Numbered from the stretch's first letter, positions 7,185-16,675 are shown. The stretch is DNA of 64,000 bases from Methanosarcina horonobensis HB-1 = JCM 15518 (GCF_000970285.1 NZ_CP009516.1:3699036-3763035), one strand, 5' to 3'. Program-made: numbers and translations. The notes: generated from the letters alone by a model not told the origin.

Positions 7185-8840
7185 TCAGTCTCTGCGCAAT
7201 AGAGCAATGAGAGTTATAAGGATTGATCCTCCAAACCCGATAAGTCCTACCCAGGAAAGAGCACCTCCGTTCAGTAATATAAAAGTCGAGACAACGAGCA
7301 GGACAACAAGGAAAAACTCAGTAGAGAAAACACTGCGTTTGCTTTCTTTTTGTTTTCCTTCAAGGAATCTGTCCCCCATGTCTTCCATTTTGTCGACAAG
7401 CTCCCTGATCGCGGCCCTCAGTTCGGCTTTTTCATTCACTGGCTCGGCGGAGAATTCGATGTGCAGAGCAGGTCCTTTTGTGGCATTGAGTTTCTTGTAG
7501 GCATCCATAAGGACAGGGATTGCAATGCTTTTAATATTGTACCTCGGGTCAAGTTCGAGGCAGACTCCTTCTATAAGCAGGATTGCCCTCTGAAGAGTTG
7601 AGAATTCGCCGGGGAGTCGGATATCGTATTTCAGGCCCAGCTTTGCATAATTGTCGCTCTGGCGGCCTTCAAGCCCGTAGTTCTGGTTTGCAATCAATTC
7701 ATCCATGTCCTTTCTGAGCCTGCGGACATCCACATCTCTTGCGTCCGCACCTCCTATTTTCAGGAAGCTCTGTGTTGCCTCTTCTACATCCCTGTTATTG
7801 ATGGCGTAATAAAATTCAAGCATGTTCTTTTTGAGCTCGTCATCTATACTGCCAACAGCCCCGAAATCGATGAAAGCAATGGTGTCGTTCTCCTCAACCA
7901 GCATATTGCCGCCGTGGGGATCTGCATGGTAAAAGCCGTCAATATAAACCTGCTTCAGGTAACTCTTGGTAATCGTGCGAGTATATTCGGACTTTTTGCT
8001 TTGAGGCACCTGCATGTCAATTATGTCTTTAATCTGGGTTCCCTGAATAAATTCCATTGTAAGGACATTTGCCGAACAGAAATCCGGATAAATTTTAGGT
8101 ACAGCAACATTTTTCACATTCTTAAAATTATCTTCAAAACGTCTCATATTAACAGCTTCAATCCTGAGGTCAACTTCCCGTGTAAGCATTTCCCGGATTT
8201 CCAGCAAAAAAGCGTCAATGTCAAAGTTCTTTCCTATTCCCAGGACCCTTTTCACTACAGGCTTGAAGTCGTCAAGAATCGAAAGGTCAATATTTATAAT
8301 GTCAATCAGGTTCGGACGGAGAATCTTGACAGCTACGGGCTTGCCTTCAAGGACGCCTTTATAGACCTGAGCAATAGACCCGCATGCAATCGGATCAGGG
8401 TCAAAGCTGTCGAAAATCTTAATAAAGGCTCTGGCTTTTCTTTCCCTTGCAGCTTTCAGCTGCTCTTCACTTTTTTTCCTGTTTCTTTCCTCAGGTATCT
8501 GATACTCACACACGCATGCAAGATCAAGAGATTCAGCCATCTCTTCAAAAGGCACAGGCTTAACCTTATCCTGCAAATTCGACATTTCAATGACATATGG
8601 CTGGGGCACAAGGTCAGGCCGCTTGCTCATAGTTTGACCCATCTTGATAAAAGTGGGTCCGAGCTCTTCAAAAGCTTGCCTGAGTTTTACTGCTGTCTGC
8701 CTGTTTTCAAGGTCAAAATCACAGGTACAATCGGTATTTGAAATATAATCGGTGCGCAGATCCCGGTAGAGTTCGGGAATAAGATTGTACTTCAAAAGAA
8801 CTCTTGTAACCTCAAGATAGCGCTTTGTTTTCTCCAGCAT
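7185..8840 (-). CDS. AarF/ABC1/UbiB family kinase-like protein with C-terminal membrane helices
   Basis: A 551-residue atypical kinase-like protein. The family hallmark KxGQ appears as FIKMGQTMSKRPD near residue 66, followed by GSIAQVYKG (glycine-rich loop with AAAS/K-type changes), VAVKILRP, the catalytic HADPHGGNM and metal-binding IAFIDFGAVG. The C-terminus has two hydrophobic stretches (about residues 508-548), suggesting membrane anchoring. Bacterial and eukaryotic relatives support quinone synthesis and lipid functions. In Methanosarcina it might relate to methanophenazine or isoprenoid lipid metabolism, which is inference. It is a single-gene unit on the minus strand. A long open frame on the opposite strand (7914-8741) is a shadow. 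Confidence 0.85.
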   Translation of the reverse strand: MLEKTKRYLEVTRVLLKYNLIPELYRDLRTDYISNTDCTCDFDLENRQTAVKLRQAFEELGPTFIKMGQTMSKRPDLVPQPYVIEMSNLQDKVKPVPFEEMAESLDLACVCEYQIPEERNRKKSEEQLKAARERKARAFIKIFDSFDPDPIACGSIAQVYKGVLEGKPVAVKILRPNLIDIINIDLSILDDFKPVVKRVLGIGKNFDIDAFLLEIREMLTREVDLRIEAVNMRRFEDNFKNVKNVAVPKIYPDFCSANVLTMEFIQGTQIKDIIDMQVPQSKKSEYTRTITKSYLKQVYIDGFYHADPHGGNMLVEENDTIAFIDFGAVGSIDDELKKNMLEFYYAINNRDVEEATQSFLKIGGADARDVDVRRLRKDMDELIANQNYGLEGRQSDNYAKLGLKYDIRLPGEFSTLQRAILLIEGVCLELDPRYNIKSIAIPVLMDAYKKLNATKGPALHIEFSAEPVNEKAELRAAIRELVDKMEDMGDRFLEGKQKESKRSVFSTEFFLVVLLVVSTFILLNGGALSWVGLIGFGGSILITLIALLRRD

Positions 8841-8978
8841 TCCTTTATGAATTAGTTTTTATTGTTTAATAGAGTTTCTTTGGAATATTTCTTGGGAGCA
8901 CATCGATTTTGGGCTTTTGAAGAGCTGGATAAATTGATTATATGTATTATCGGATGTTTTATTGATTGAAAAGACAAT

Positions 8979-9019
8979 TATGAATTAAATTGGATAATTG
9001 CGAATTATATTAGATAAAT
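8979..9019. repeat. Degenerate tandem repeat, about 21 bp x 2
   Basis: Two imperfect copies of an AT-rich unit (ATGAATTAAATTGGATAATT and a related GCGAATTATATTAGATAAAT) lie side by side just upstream of the membrane protein at 9050. This is one of many short tandem duplications in leaders of this window. Confidence 0.35.
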
Positions 9020-9049
9020 TAATAAAGTTTGATACAACAATAACAGTGA

Positions 9050-10000
9050 ATGTTACTCGCACCCATGTTGCTTACTATCCTCACACAATCGGCCGAGTAT
9101 CTTTTAAAAACAGGTCCTTCAATAGTCCTGGGAGTTGTCCTTGCCGAATTTCTTGTAAGCTTCGGCTGGTTCTACAAATTTGATTTTCTGGTAAAACCGG
9201 TCACAAACTACGCCCATCTCAAAAAAGAATGTGGAGTAAGTTTCCTTACGGCTTTTGCATCCACCTCCTCGGCTAATGCTTCACTTAAAAGTATGTATGA
9301 CGGAGGAATCATAAAGGAAGATGAACTGATCATAGCCTCGGTTTTGAACTCCTTTCCTGCAATTGTCATGCACTGGAGAACCCTGCTTCCGGTACTTGTA
9401 CCCCTGCTCGGGACAACAGGGATAATCTATGTCGGACTGATAACGCTCGTAGGTTTTGTAAAAACTCTAATCGTAATTATTGCCGGACATTTCCTGCTTG
9501 AAGAAAAAGATGTACATTTTGAAGACTTTGAAAAGAAAGATTCTCCTACATTGAAGACGGCTTTTAAAGAAAGCCTGGGGACTTCGAAGAAAACCGTAGT
9601 CAGGATTTTCAAAGTGATGGTGCCGGTAACAATCCTCGTTTTTGCTCTGACAGACCTGGGAGTCTTTGATTCCTTTGGCTCGTATCTCAAACCCATCTCG
9701 GAATACCTACCCGTACCTGTGGAAGGACTCCCTGTAATTGCAGCCCTTTTTGCAAGTCATCTTGCAGCCTATACCCTTTCGGCAAACCTTATGGAACAGG
9801 GAATCTTAAACGGCATTGAAGTAATAATCGTCCTCCTAATAGGCAATATAGTAACAAGCCTCGGGACGCTGAGAATTTATATTCCGCATTATGTAGGGAT
9901 CTTCGGTCCCAAAATAGGGATGAAAACCATTCTGATTTCCCAGACCCTAAGAATATTTGTTATGGTTGGAATCACAGGATTCATTTTAGTAGTTTTTTAA
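9050..10000 (+). CDS. Multi-pass membrane protein with nucleoside-recognition (Gate)-like repeats
   Basis: A 316-residue protein with about eight membrane segments. Two regions resemble the Gate/nucleoside-recognition fold seen in spore-maturation and YjiH/YjiG-type proteins (GVSFLTAFASTSSANASL near residue 63; LPVIAALFASHLAAYTLSANL near 225). Each has a Ser/Ala-rich break in a helix, as in the family. No substrate is known for such archaeal proteins. The start is ATG at 9050 or 9065. It stands alone between the kinase-like gene and the double-cubane gene, on the same strand as the latter with 137 bases between. Confidence 0.6.
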   Translation: MLLAPMLLTILTQSAEYLLKTGPSIVLGVVLAEFLVSFGWFYKFDFLVKPVTNYAHLKKECGVSFLTAFASTSSANASLKSMYDGGIIKEDELIIASVLNSFPAIVMHWRTLLPVLVPLLGTTGIIYVGLITLVGFVKTLIVIIAGHFLLEEKDVHFEDFEKKDSPTLKTAFKESLGTSKKTVVRIFKVMVPVTILVFALTDLGVFDSFGSYLKPISEYLPVPVEGLPVIAALFASHLAAYTLSANLMEQGILNGIEVIIVLLIGNIVTSLGTLRIYIPHYVGIFGPKIGMKTILISQTLRIFVMVGITGFILVVF

Positions 10001-10137
10001 AAAATGAAAATCAGTTAACGAAGGAGAAAGCTGCCTGATGTTACAGCTCTTCCTGAGATTATCTCTTTGTTTCGGAATTATATTGCGGTAATCGAAAACG
10101 ATTTAACATATTCATCACAAAGCATTTTGCAGAGAAA

Positions 10138-11322
10138 ATGACACATTTTGAAGCGACATGTTTTGAAACTCTTGATTATATTAAAAACTCATATAGTGCC
10201 CGGATCTGCCAGCTAGAAGAGGAAAAGAAAGCCGGAAAGAAGATAGTTGGCACTTTATGCCTGTTCGTACCTGATGAGATAATCTTTGCGGCAGGAGCAG
10301 ACCGCGTTATACTCTGCGGGGGTAAGAATGATGCTGTGTCCATAGCTGAGCAGTACTTGCCAAGGAACATATGTCCACTTATCAAGTCTTCCTTTGGCTC
10401 GATCGTAAATAACGGTTATTCAGGTGTAAAATCCTGCTCTCACTTTGGTCTTGTAGATATGGTCGTCGCCGAGAATACATGCGATAGCAAAAAAAAGACT
10501 TATGAATTAATGGGAGACTATGTCCCGACTTATGTACTCGACCTCCCTCAGAAACCTGAGGGCCCTGCTGCCGTAAAATATTTTCTGGAAGAGCTTAACA
10601 AATTCAAAGGCATCATGGAAGAGCTGACAGGCAATAAGGTCACAGTCGAACAATTAAAGAAAGAAATAATCTCCTCGAACGAGACAAGAAAGCTGCTACA
10701 CAGGCTCTATGACCTGCGAAAAAGAGAGTATCCCCCAATCAGCGGTTTAGATATGATAAAGGTCATGCAAAAGCAGTATGTTTTATCGGCAGAAGATTTT
10801 AAAGAAGCACTTCGGACCCTCATTAACGAAGCAGAGCAGACCAGGGCTGATTCCATTGCTGGTTCTAAGGATGAGTTTACTCACAGGCCCAGAATAATGA
10901 TCTCAGGCTGCCCGATGCCGGGCGGGAGTACCAAAGTTCCGGAAATTATAGAGAACAGAGGTGGTTTAATTGTCGTGGAGGAAAGCTGTACGGGCACAAG
11001 ATCGTTCTGGGACCTGGTAGACGAAAACAAAGATCCCATGACTGCGCTTGCCGAACGCTACATCAAAATACCATGTTCCTGCATGACTCCGAACGACAGG
11101 CGTATCGATAACATTCTGGAACTTGCAAGAGAGTTTAAAGTCGATGGTGTGGTGAACTATACCCTGCAGTTCTGCCACGGTTACAATATCGAGCGGTACA
11201 AGGTACAGCAAGCTCTGAAAAATGCCGGAATACCCGTACTTTCAATAGAAACGGACTACAGCGACTCGGATGTTGAGCAGATAGGACTTCGCGTGGATGC
11301 TTTTATGGAGATGCTTTCATGA
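10138..11322 (+). CDS. Double-cubane-cluster protein (HgdB/BcrC/DCCP family) reductase component
   Basis: This 394-residue protein belongs to the 2-hydroxyglutaryl-CoA dehydratase D-component family (PF06050). It carries the cysteine spread expected of double-cubane proteins: C41 (GTLCLFVPDE), C60, C79 (RNICPL), C100, C115 (ENTCDSKKKTYEL), C258 (SGCPMPGG), C284 (EESCTGTR), C313 and C315 (IPCSCMTPNDRR), and C346 (LQFCHGYN). Family members are reduced by an ATP-driven activator. Dehydratases act on acyl-CoAs, whereas the DCCP branch reduces small molecules such as acetylene or hydrazine. A single 394-residue subunit paired with one activator fits the DCCP branch better than two-subunit dehydratases. 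The native substrate is unknown. It overlaps the activator gene by four bases. Confidence 0.75.
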   Translation: MTHFEATCFETLDYIKNSYSARICQLEEEKKAGKKIVGTLCLFVPDEIIFAAGADRVILCGGKNDAVSIAEQYLPRNICPLIKSSFGSIVNNGYSGVKSCSHFGLVDMVVAENTCDSKKKTYELMGDYVPTYVLDLPQKPEGPAAVKYFLEELNKFKGIMEELTGNKVTVEQLKKEIISSNETRKLLHRLYDLRKREYPPISGLDMIKVMQKQYVLSAEDFKEALRTLINEAEQTRADSIAGSKDEFTHRPRIMISGCPMPGGSTKVPEIIENRGGLIVVEESCTGTRSFWDLVDENKDPMTALAERYIKIPCSCMTPNDRRIDNILELAREFKVDGVVNYTLQFCHGYNIERYKVQQALKNAGIPVLSIETDYSDSDVEQIGLRVDAFMEMLS

Positions 11323-12092
11323 TCTCAGTGGGAATAGATTCGGGTTCTGCCACTACAAAAGCTGTCCTGGTAATTGACGGCAGGATCGCCGCTAATAATA
11401 TACGTCCAACAGGGTTCGATTTTTTATCAGCCGCAAAAAATGGGTACGAAGACGCACTCACCAATGCCGGAATCGACAAAAAAGATGTAAACGGCATATA
11501 CGCAACCGGATATGGTAGAAACAGCATAAAGTTTGCCGATAAAGCAGTAAGCGAGATCACAGCCCATACAATGGGCGTCTATCACCTCTATCCGGCTGTC
11601 AACGGGATTATTGACATCGGAGGCCAGGACAGTAAGATTATCTCGGTAAGTGACGGTAAGGTAACTGATTTTCTAATGAACGACAAATGTGCGGCTGGAA
11701 CGGGTAAATTCCTTGAATATACCGCAAAGGCGCTTGAAGTACCGATAGAGGAACTGGGTAGCCTGGCTCTTGTTTCAAAAGAACCTGCCAGCATTACAAG
11801 CATGTGTACCGTATTTGCCGAATCTGAGGTTATATCTCTCAGGGCAAGAGGATTTAAAAAAGAGGATATAGCGGCAGGGCTCATTGAAAGCATCGCCAGA
11901 AGGGTTGCGGTTATGGTCCGGCAGGTAGGATTAAAACAAAACGTGGCTTTTGTAGGTGGTGTTGCAAAAAATGCGGGCATTAAGGTGTTTCTGGAAAAAG
12001 AACTGAATATTTCGCTCTACGTACCTCCTGAGCCACAAATTACAGGAGCGCTTGGAGCTGCACTGTACGGCGTTAGTAAAAAAGTTAAGTAA
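11319..12092 (+). CDS. ATP-dependent activator of the double-cubane protein (BadF/BadG/HgdC family)
   Basis: A 257-residue ASKHA-fold ATPase with IGIDSGSATTKAV at the N-terminus, the central DIGGQDSK motif near residue 99, NDKCAAGTGKF (C124), SMCTVFAESE (C163) and the C-terminal GALGAALYG. The two Cys would hold one [4Fe-4S] cluster at the homodimer interface. ATP hydrolysis would drive low-potential electron transfer to the partner encoded just upstream. The ATGA overlap with that gene makes co-translation and a 1:1 complex likely. The length (about 255) is standard for HgdC and DCCP reductases. The electron source is probably ferredoxin (inference). Confidence 0.85.
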   Translation: MISVGIDSGSATTKAVLVIDGRIAANNIRPTGFDFLSAAKNGYEDALTNAGIDKKDVNGIYATGYGRNSIKFADKAVSEITAHTMGVYHLYPAVNGIIDIGGQDSKIISVSDGKVTDFLMNDKCAAGTGKFLEYTAKALEVPIEELGSLALVSKEPASITSMCTVFAESEVISLRARGFKKEDIAAGLIESIARRVAVMVRQVGLKQNVAFVGGVAKNAGIKVFLEKELNISLYVPPEPQITGALGAALYGVSKKVK

Positions 12093-12394
12093 ACCCATTT
12101 TGCTTAATTTTGATAAGATCTATAATTTCCTTACTACCCAACTAATAAATTTAAGAAATAACCGATTTTGTAATGATGCTTGAATAGGGGTTTATAAAAA
12201 AGTTTAATAAGCAATAAATCTATGTTACAAGCTGTGTTACTTGATATAGCCTATTCATAATTCATAGATTATTCCTTTTAATTAATTTACGTCATCAACT
12301 TTTGGGATAAAAGAAAAATTTGGCTTAAATAAAAAAAGAAGAGAGAGTTAACAATTAACCTCAAAAACAAGTTTGGACGTGAAGTTATCCTTCA
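12093..12394. other. AT-rich convergent intergenic region
   Basis: About 300 bases between the 3' ends of the activator gene and the hydrolase gene. It is AT-rich with T and A runs, which could serve as transcription termination for both. No reading frame, strong hairpin or repeat was seen. Confidence 0.4.
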
Positions 12395-13777
12395 TTATTT
12401 CCCATTTAGTTGTCGGGTATCCTTGAAATAAGACTGCGTTTCTGATGAGTTTAGTCCGGTAACAAAAAATGCTTTCCTGAAATTAAGGTAATAATCATCA
12501 TATCTATCGCGTTTATGCGAGTCGTTGAAAATTGCCTGCTGAGAATTGGGATACGAATCGCTGATCCATTTACCCATCTGCGTGCTAAAGTCCTGGTCTT
12601 CCGTGCCAGACCACACCATGACCTCACCGGTATAATTTGACCGGTTCAGACTAAAATGTGGAGTTGGGATTGTACCATCAACGTTAGCTTTTAAAAAGTC
12701 AGCAAGGACAACCCCCGTCCATTCACACATTAAATTTACTTCCTGAGAAGAAGCAGGATTATACTCCTGTAGATCTGCACCTATCAACTCATACATCCTT
12801 ACCTTTACCTCCAGTTCGGAGGGAATACTAATTATGAAACTAACGAAAGGAAAGTTATAGGGAGGATTAATCCATTTTTTAAAATACAGATATTTGTCTT
12901 TTAACTTAGATCCTTCAACCTGGCTTTCAACGACTCTGGTTTGTGATTCTTTATCACCTTCCAGACCTAATTTGAACATAGTAAATGCTAGAGATGTCCT
13001 TGTCTCATTCCGGGATAAAACAAAGTAGACTTTTGCTGCTTCTGGATTCTGCTCATACAAATTATTAGCAAAAGTTACGTTATGTTGCTGTGCGATATCT
13101 GGAGCTCCGCTGAACTCGATAAGTGCACGGGAAACATGAGAACCGTATTTGTCCAGGTATTGCTGAACTAAAAATCCTCCACCTGATCCACCATAGAGCA
13201 TTATTCTTCCATCATGGGGAAGAAGTCCCTTTTTTTGCATATCCTGCCTTACAGCTTCTAGATCTTCAATTTGCTGGGATGAGCCATATAACTTTAAAGC
13301 AAGATTATAGTTGACTGTCCCGTTTTTATAGTAAACCTCCGGAAACAGTGTTGGATTAACTCCACGGTTGCCTATGAGTACATACGAAAGCCCTTCCAGG
13401 TTATTTTCAAAGTACTCAAAATCATCGGGAGAATTAATCATCCCCACCGCTTCCTGCTGGTTATCAAAAAGCCAGAAAATGACTTCTTCACCCTGCTTGA
13501 AGTTAGGGCTCAGGATATAAAAGTCCGTAAAATTTCCTTTGGAAGGGTTATTATGATCGATTGGTAACTGTAAATAGTAATGATGGCTATCTGGTGGCAT
13601 CTCTGGATAGTAACTTCCAGTAGCAAGTCTCGTAGTAGGTACAGAAGTAAATTCTTTATATTCATAATATCCATATACAAGGCTTCCCACAAAGATAACT
13701 AACGTTATGAATTTGAAAAACTTAAGACCTTTCATTTTATACTTCAACTGGATAACCTCGTCCATTATTGATTTCAT
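12395..13777 (-). CDS. Membrane-anchored alpha/beta hydrolase, peptidase S33-like
   Basis: A 460-residue protein with one N-terminal membrane helix (about residues 19-38, FFKFITLVIFVGSLVYG), so the body is probably outside the cell. The nucleophile motif is YGGSGGGFLVQQYL near residue 193, a GxSxG variant. A late Asp (SGTEDQDFS) and His (NDSHKRDRYDDYY) complete a plausible catalytic triad. The layout resembles proline iminopeptidase and tripeptidyl aminopeptidase-type hydrolases. Substrate and exact family are uncertain. It is a single gene on the minus strand. The 349 bases upstream (13778-14126) are AT-rich and hold no other gene. Confidence 0.6.
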   Translation of the reverse strand: MKSIMDEVIQLKYKMKGLKFFKFITLVIFVGSLVYGYYEYKEFTSVPTTRLATGSYYPEMPPDSHHYYLQLPIDHNNPSKGNFTDFYILSPNFKQGEEVIFWLFDNQQEAVGMINSPDDFEYFENNLEGLSYVLIGNRGVNPTLFPEVYYKNGTVNYNLALKLYGSSQQIEDLEAVRQDMQKKGLLPHDGRIMLYGGSGGGFLVQQYLDKYGSHVSRALIEFSGAPDIAQQHNVTFANNLYEQNPEAAKVYFVLSRNETRTSLAFTMFKLGLEGDKESQTRVVESQVEGSKLKDKYLYFKKWINPPYNFPFVSFIISIPSELEVKVRMYELIGADLQEYNPASSQEVNLMCEWTGVVLADFLKANVDGTIPTPHFSLNRSNYTGEVMVWSGTEDQDFSTQMGKWISDSYPNSQQAIFNDSHKRDRYDDYYLNFRKAFFVTGLNSSETQSYFKDTRQLNGK

Positions 13778-14126
13778 ACAGAAATTGCACGTCCCACCTT
13801 CAATTTATGTGATAATCCAAAGTCCAGATTTTAGATGATATATTCTGAAAAACTCCATTCCAGTGACTGTTACCATTTTAATATTTCAATTACTACGATT
13901 TAGTATACTCTGATTATAGTACAAACATCTGCAGAATGCCCTCGATTAATTGACAACATTTCTTAATGAACGTGGAGTTCAAAAAACTTTTGAAATTATA
14001 ATAAATGTCAATTGATAGCAGCATTAAATCCATGTGTAAATAAGAAAACCTTAAGTTTAGACAGATAACATGAACTAAAGTGAAGTAAGTCGTAAAACCA
14101 GATTACCAGTAAAATTTAAAAATTTT
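13778..14126. other. AT-rich intergenic region upstream of the hydrolase gene
   Basis: No reading frame, hairpin or tandem repeat stands out. It presumably holds the promoter of the hydrolase and the terminator of the methyltransferase gene, both transcribed on the minus strand. Confidence 0.35.
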
Positions 14127-14726
14127 TTACGGTTTTGCCCTAATCTTCCTGAAAACATCCTTAAAAGCCAGATTTTTTTCTTCTATGATAGTAAACCCAG
14201 CCTTTTTGATATTCTCCAATGTATCCCGGGTCGTTTCATCCCCTATAAGGAAATACATAAGCGGGTTGATCAAATCTTCAAACCACGCAATAAGGCGGTT
14301 GCTGCTGCGCATATGTTCAAGGGCAATCAGCTCCCCTGAAGGCTTGAGGACTCGCCTCATTTCTTTTAAAGCCTTCACCGGATCAGGAACCGAACAGAGG
14401 ACAAAGGTTGTGATAACATAATCAAAGGTATTATCCGGAAACTCCATATGTTCGGCATCCATAAGGAGAAGAGTGAGGTTTTGCATGCCTCCGGCTTTTT
14501 CTCGAGCTTTTTCAAGCATCCCTTCACTGTTATCGATTCCAATCACGTGAGCGGCCGCAGGATAGTGTTCCAGATTCCTTCCGGTTCCCACTCCTACTTC
14601 CAGGACTCTGCCTTTGAGGTTTGAAAGCGCTTCTTCCCTCCACCTTCCGTATAAGAAAATCTCTATCGGCGCCTCTATCAAGTCATAGATCCTAGAGATT
14701 CGGTTATATTTTGAGACTACGGACAT
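14127..14726 (-). CDS. Class I SAM-dependent methyltransferase (UbiE/Coq5-like)
   Basis: A 199-residue methyltransferase with SAM-binding motif I GRVLEVGVGTGRNLEHYP near residue 38, the acidic loop GIDNSEGMLEKA, and FDYVITTFVLCSVPDPVKALKEMRRVLKPSGELIALEHM, the motif II/III pattern of the Methyltransf_11/UbiE group. The acceptor is unknown; relatives modify quinones, lipids and many small molecules. It stands alone on the minus strand. The upstream interval towards argH is shared by the two divergent genes. Confidence 0.8.
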   Translation of the reverse strand: MSVVSKYNRISRIYDLIEAPIEIFLYGRWREEALSNLKGRVLEVGVGTGRNLEHYPAAAHVIGIDNSEGMLEKAREKAGGMQNLTLLLMDAEHMEFPDNTFDYVITTFVLCSVPDPVKALKEMRRVLKPSGELIALEHMRSSNRLIAWFEDLINPLMYFLIGDETTRDTLENIKKAGFTIIEEKNLAFKDVFRKIRAKP

Positions 14727-14888
14727 TACATGAATTTACGCTTTCATGCCTGATATATTGCCCGGGAAAATTCCCGAAAACCGATTCGTATTTAAGTATT
14801 TGAAATAATACCACGCTTCGGATTTCACGTTAAAGACCAACAAAGACCTGATAAAGGAAAATAAAGATTACTCGAGATTCAGGGCTGG

Positions 14889-14927
14889 CTCACAATATCA
14901 TCTCACAATACCATCTCACAATATCAT
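14889..14927. repeat. 13-bp direct repeat, three tandem copies, upstream of argH
   Basis: The unit CTCACAATAYCAT occurs three times without spacers (14889, 14902, 14915), with only one C/T difference, and a partial fourth copy (CTCACAGGA) follows. It sits in the 303-base interval (14727-15029) between the divergent methyltransferase and argH, about 100 bases before argH. It may be a regulator-binding array or a slippage duplication. Confidence 0.6.
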
Positions 14928-15029
14928 TTATCTCACAGGAGTCATTATTACATAGAGATTCTTACAATACGGATCTATTCCATAATCTCATAACACAGAT
15001 CTATTTCAAAATTATACAGAGGAAACCCG

Positions 15030-16505
15030 ATGAGCAATATTTTACGCAGAGGCAGGCTTGAAGCTGCCCAGGATGAGGAAATTTTACGTTACACCTCCTC
15101 AATGGAGGCTGACAGATGGATTTTTAATGCTGATATAGTGGTGGATCTTGCCCATACGGTAATGCTGAGAGAGCAGGGGATTATAAAAGAAGAAGACTGC
15201 AGCAAAATCCTCACCGGGCTTTTGAAGATAAGGGAAGAAGGCATGGAAAAGCTCGACTTCAGCTACGAAGACATACACATTTCACTTGAATCCAGGCTCA
15301 TCGATATGGTCGGAGAGGATGTGGGAGGCAGGATGCATTCGGGGCGTTCGAGAAATGATGAGGTCGCAACCTGTATCAGGCTGGCTCTCAGAGAAGAACT
15401 TCTCGACCTGCTCGAAGAAATCTTTGCCCTCAGAAAAACTCTTGTCGCCCTTGCAGGAAAACATACAGAAACCCTAATGCCCGGCTTTACTCACCTTCAG
15501 CATGCCCAGCCGACTACCCTTGCTCACCACCTCTGTGCACACGAATCTGCTCTCGGCAGAGACTTTGACAGGGTGCAGGACGCTTTTTCCAGGGTTAACC
15601 TCTGCCCGCTCGGAGCTGCCGCGTTTGCATCTACTGGCTTTAACCTGGACAGGAAAAGGACACAGGAACTCCTTGGCTTTGAAGGTCTGCTGGAAAATTC
15701 AATGGATGCGGTCAGCAGCAGGGATTTCCTTATCGAATGCGCATCTGTGTTTTCTAACCTTATGATTAACCTGAGTCGGATGGCTGAAGAACTTGTAATC
15801 TGGTCTTCGTCCGAGTTCAATTTCATTGAGCTGGATGATATATATGCCTCCACTTCTTCGATCATGCCCCAGAAGAAAAACCCGGATACTGCGGAATTAA
15901 TGCGCGGAAAAACAGGAGTTGCTGTAGGTGCCCTTATGTCCCTGCTTACAATCTGCAAAGGCCTGCCACTCAGTTATAACCGAGACCTGCAGGAAGCAAC
16001 TCCCAATATCTGGCGCTCGGTTGAAACCGTAAGGGCTTCGGTCAGAGTAATGGGAGGGATGACCGGGACTATGAAAGTCCACTCCGAAGTGCTTGCAGCC
16101 GAATCAATCACTGGTTTTACGACAGCTACCGAACTTGCTGATACTTTTGTTCGGGAAACGGGAATTCCTTTCAGGACTGCTCACCAGATTGTCGGGATGC
16201 TTGCAAAGGAAAGGGAAAAGCCCACAATGGAAAAAATAGATTCTGCGGCTGAAGTTGTTCTCGGAGAATCGCTTTCGAGCAGGGGGTTGACGGAAAAGAT
16301 GGTAAAGGAAGCTCTCAACCCGGTCTCCAATGTAAAGAGAAGAAAGATTGTGGGAGGTCCTGCTCCTGAAGAGATGCAGCATTACTTATCAAAGAGGCAA
16401 ACTGAACTTGAACTGAATGAGCAGGAGATTGCAACCCTGAAAGATATAACAGACTCGGCTTTTGAAAACCTGCTTGCGGTAGTTGATGAATACAGGAAAA
16501 TCTAA
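15030..16505 (+). CDS. argH: Argininosuccinate lyase
   Basis: This 491-residue enzyme of the fumarase/aspartase superfamily splits argininosuccinate into arginine and fumarate, the last step of arginine synthesis. The signature SSIMPQKKNPD lies near residue 276 (flexible loop with the catalytic Ser). Other family blocks are GRMHSGRSRNDEV near residue 92 and TPGFTHLQHAQPTT-like LMPGFTHLQHAQP near 150. The length is close to the usual 460-500. The ATG is preceded by AGAGGAAA at good spacing. The gene has its own leader with a 13-bp tandem repeat and is followed, 170 bases on, by gatD. Confidence 0.97.
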   Translation: MSNILRRGRLEAAQDEEILRYTSSMEADRWIFNADIVVDLAHTVMLREQGIIKEEDCSKILTGLLKIREEGMEKLDFSYEDIHISLESRLIDMVGEDVGGRMHSGRSRNDEVATCIRLALREELLDLLEEIFALRKTLVALAGKHTETLMPGFTHLQHAQPTTLAHHLCAHESALGRDFDRVQDAFSRVNLCPLGAAAFASTGFNLDRKRTQELLGFEGLLENSMDAVSSRDFLIECASVFSNLMINLSRMAEELVIWSSSEFNFIELDDIYASTSSIMPQKKNPDTAELMRGKTGVAVGALMSLLTICKGLPLSYNRDLQEATPNIWRSVETVRASVRVMGGMTGTMKVHSEVLAAESITGFTTATELADTFVRETGIPFRTAHQIVGMLAKEREKPTMEKIDSAAEVVLGESLSSRGLTEKMVKEALNPVSNVKRRKIVGGPAPEEMQHYLSKRQTELELNEQEIATLKDITDSAFENLLAVVDEYRKI

Positions 16506-16574
16506 GCGCGGCGATTTTAAGTACGAAAAAAAACGTTTAAAAAAACACGTTTAATTTTAATATTATTTAGACCT

Positions 16575-16610
16575 CTTAGTATCACACACATTCTTAGTAT
16601 CGAACACATT
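16575..16610. repeat. 18-bp tandem repeat x 2 in the gatD leader
   Basis: Two adjacent 18-base copies, CTTAGTATCACACACATT and CTTAGTATCGAACACATT (two differences), lie 66 bases before gatD. Confidence 0.55.
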
Positions 16611-16675
16611 TACCGTGTTACATCACTTTTACAGCATTACAGCACATCAAAAACTCAGCAGAAAAGGGATTATTC

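Noticed and set aside
7914-8741. 275-codon open frame opposite the AarF-like gene
   Set aside because: It lies entirely antisense to a well-supported gene, and its translation has no recognisable domain; a composition-driven shadow.
10138-12092. 2-hydroxyacyl-CoA dehydratase
   Set aside because: True dehydratases have two different D-component subunits and nearby CoA genes; only one subunit is present, so the double-cubane reductase reading is preferred, without certainty.
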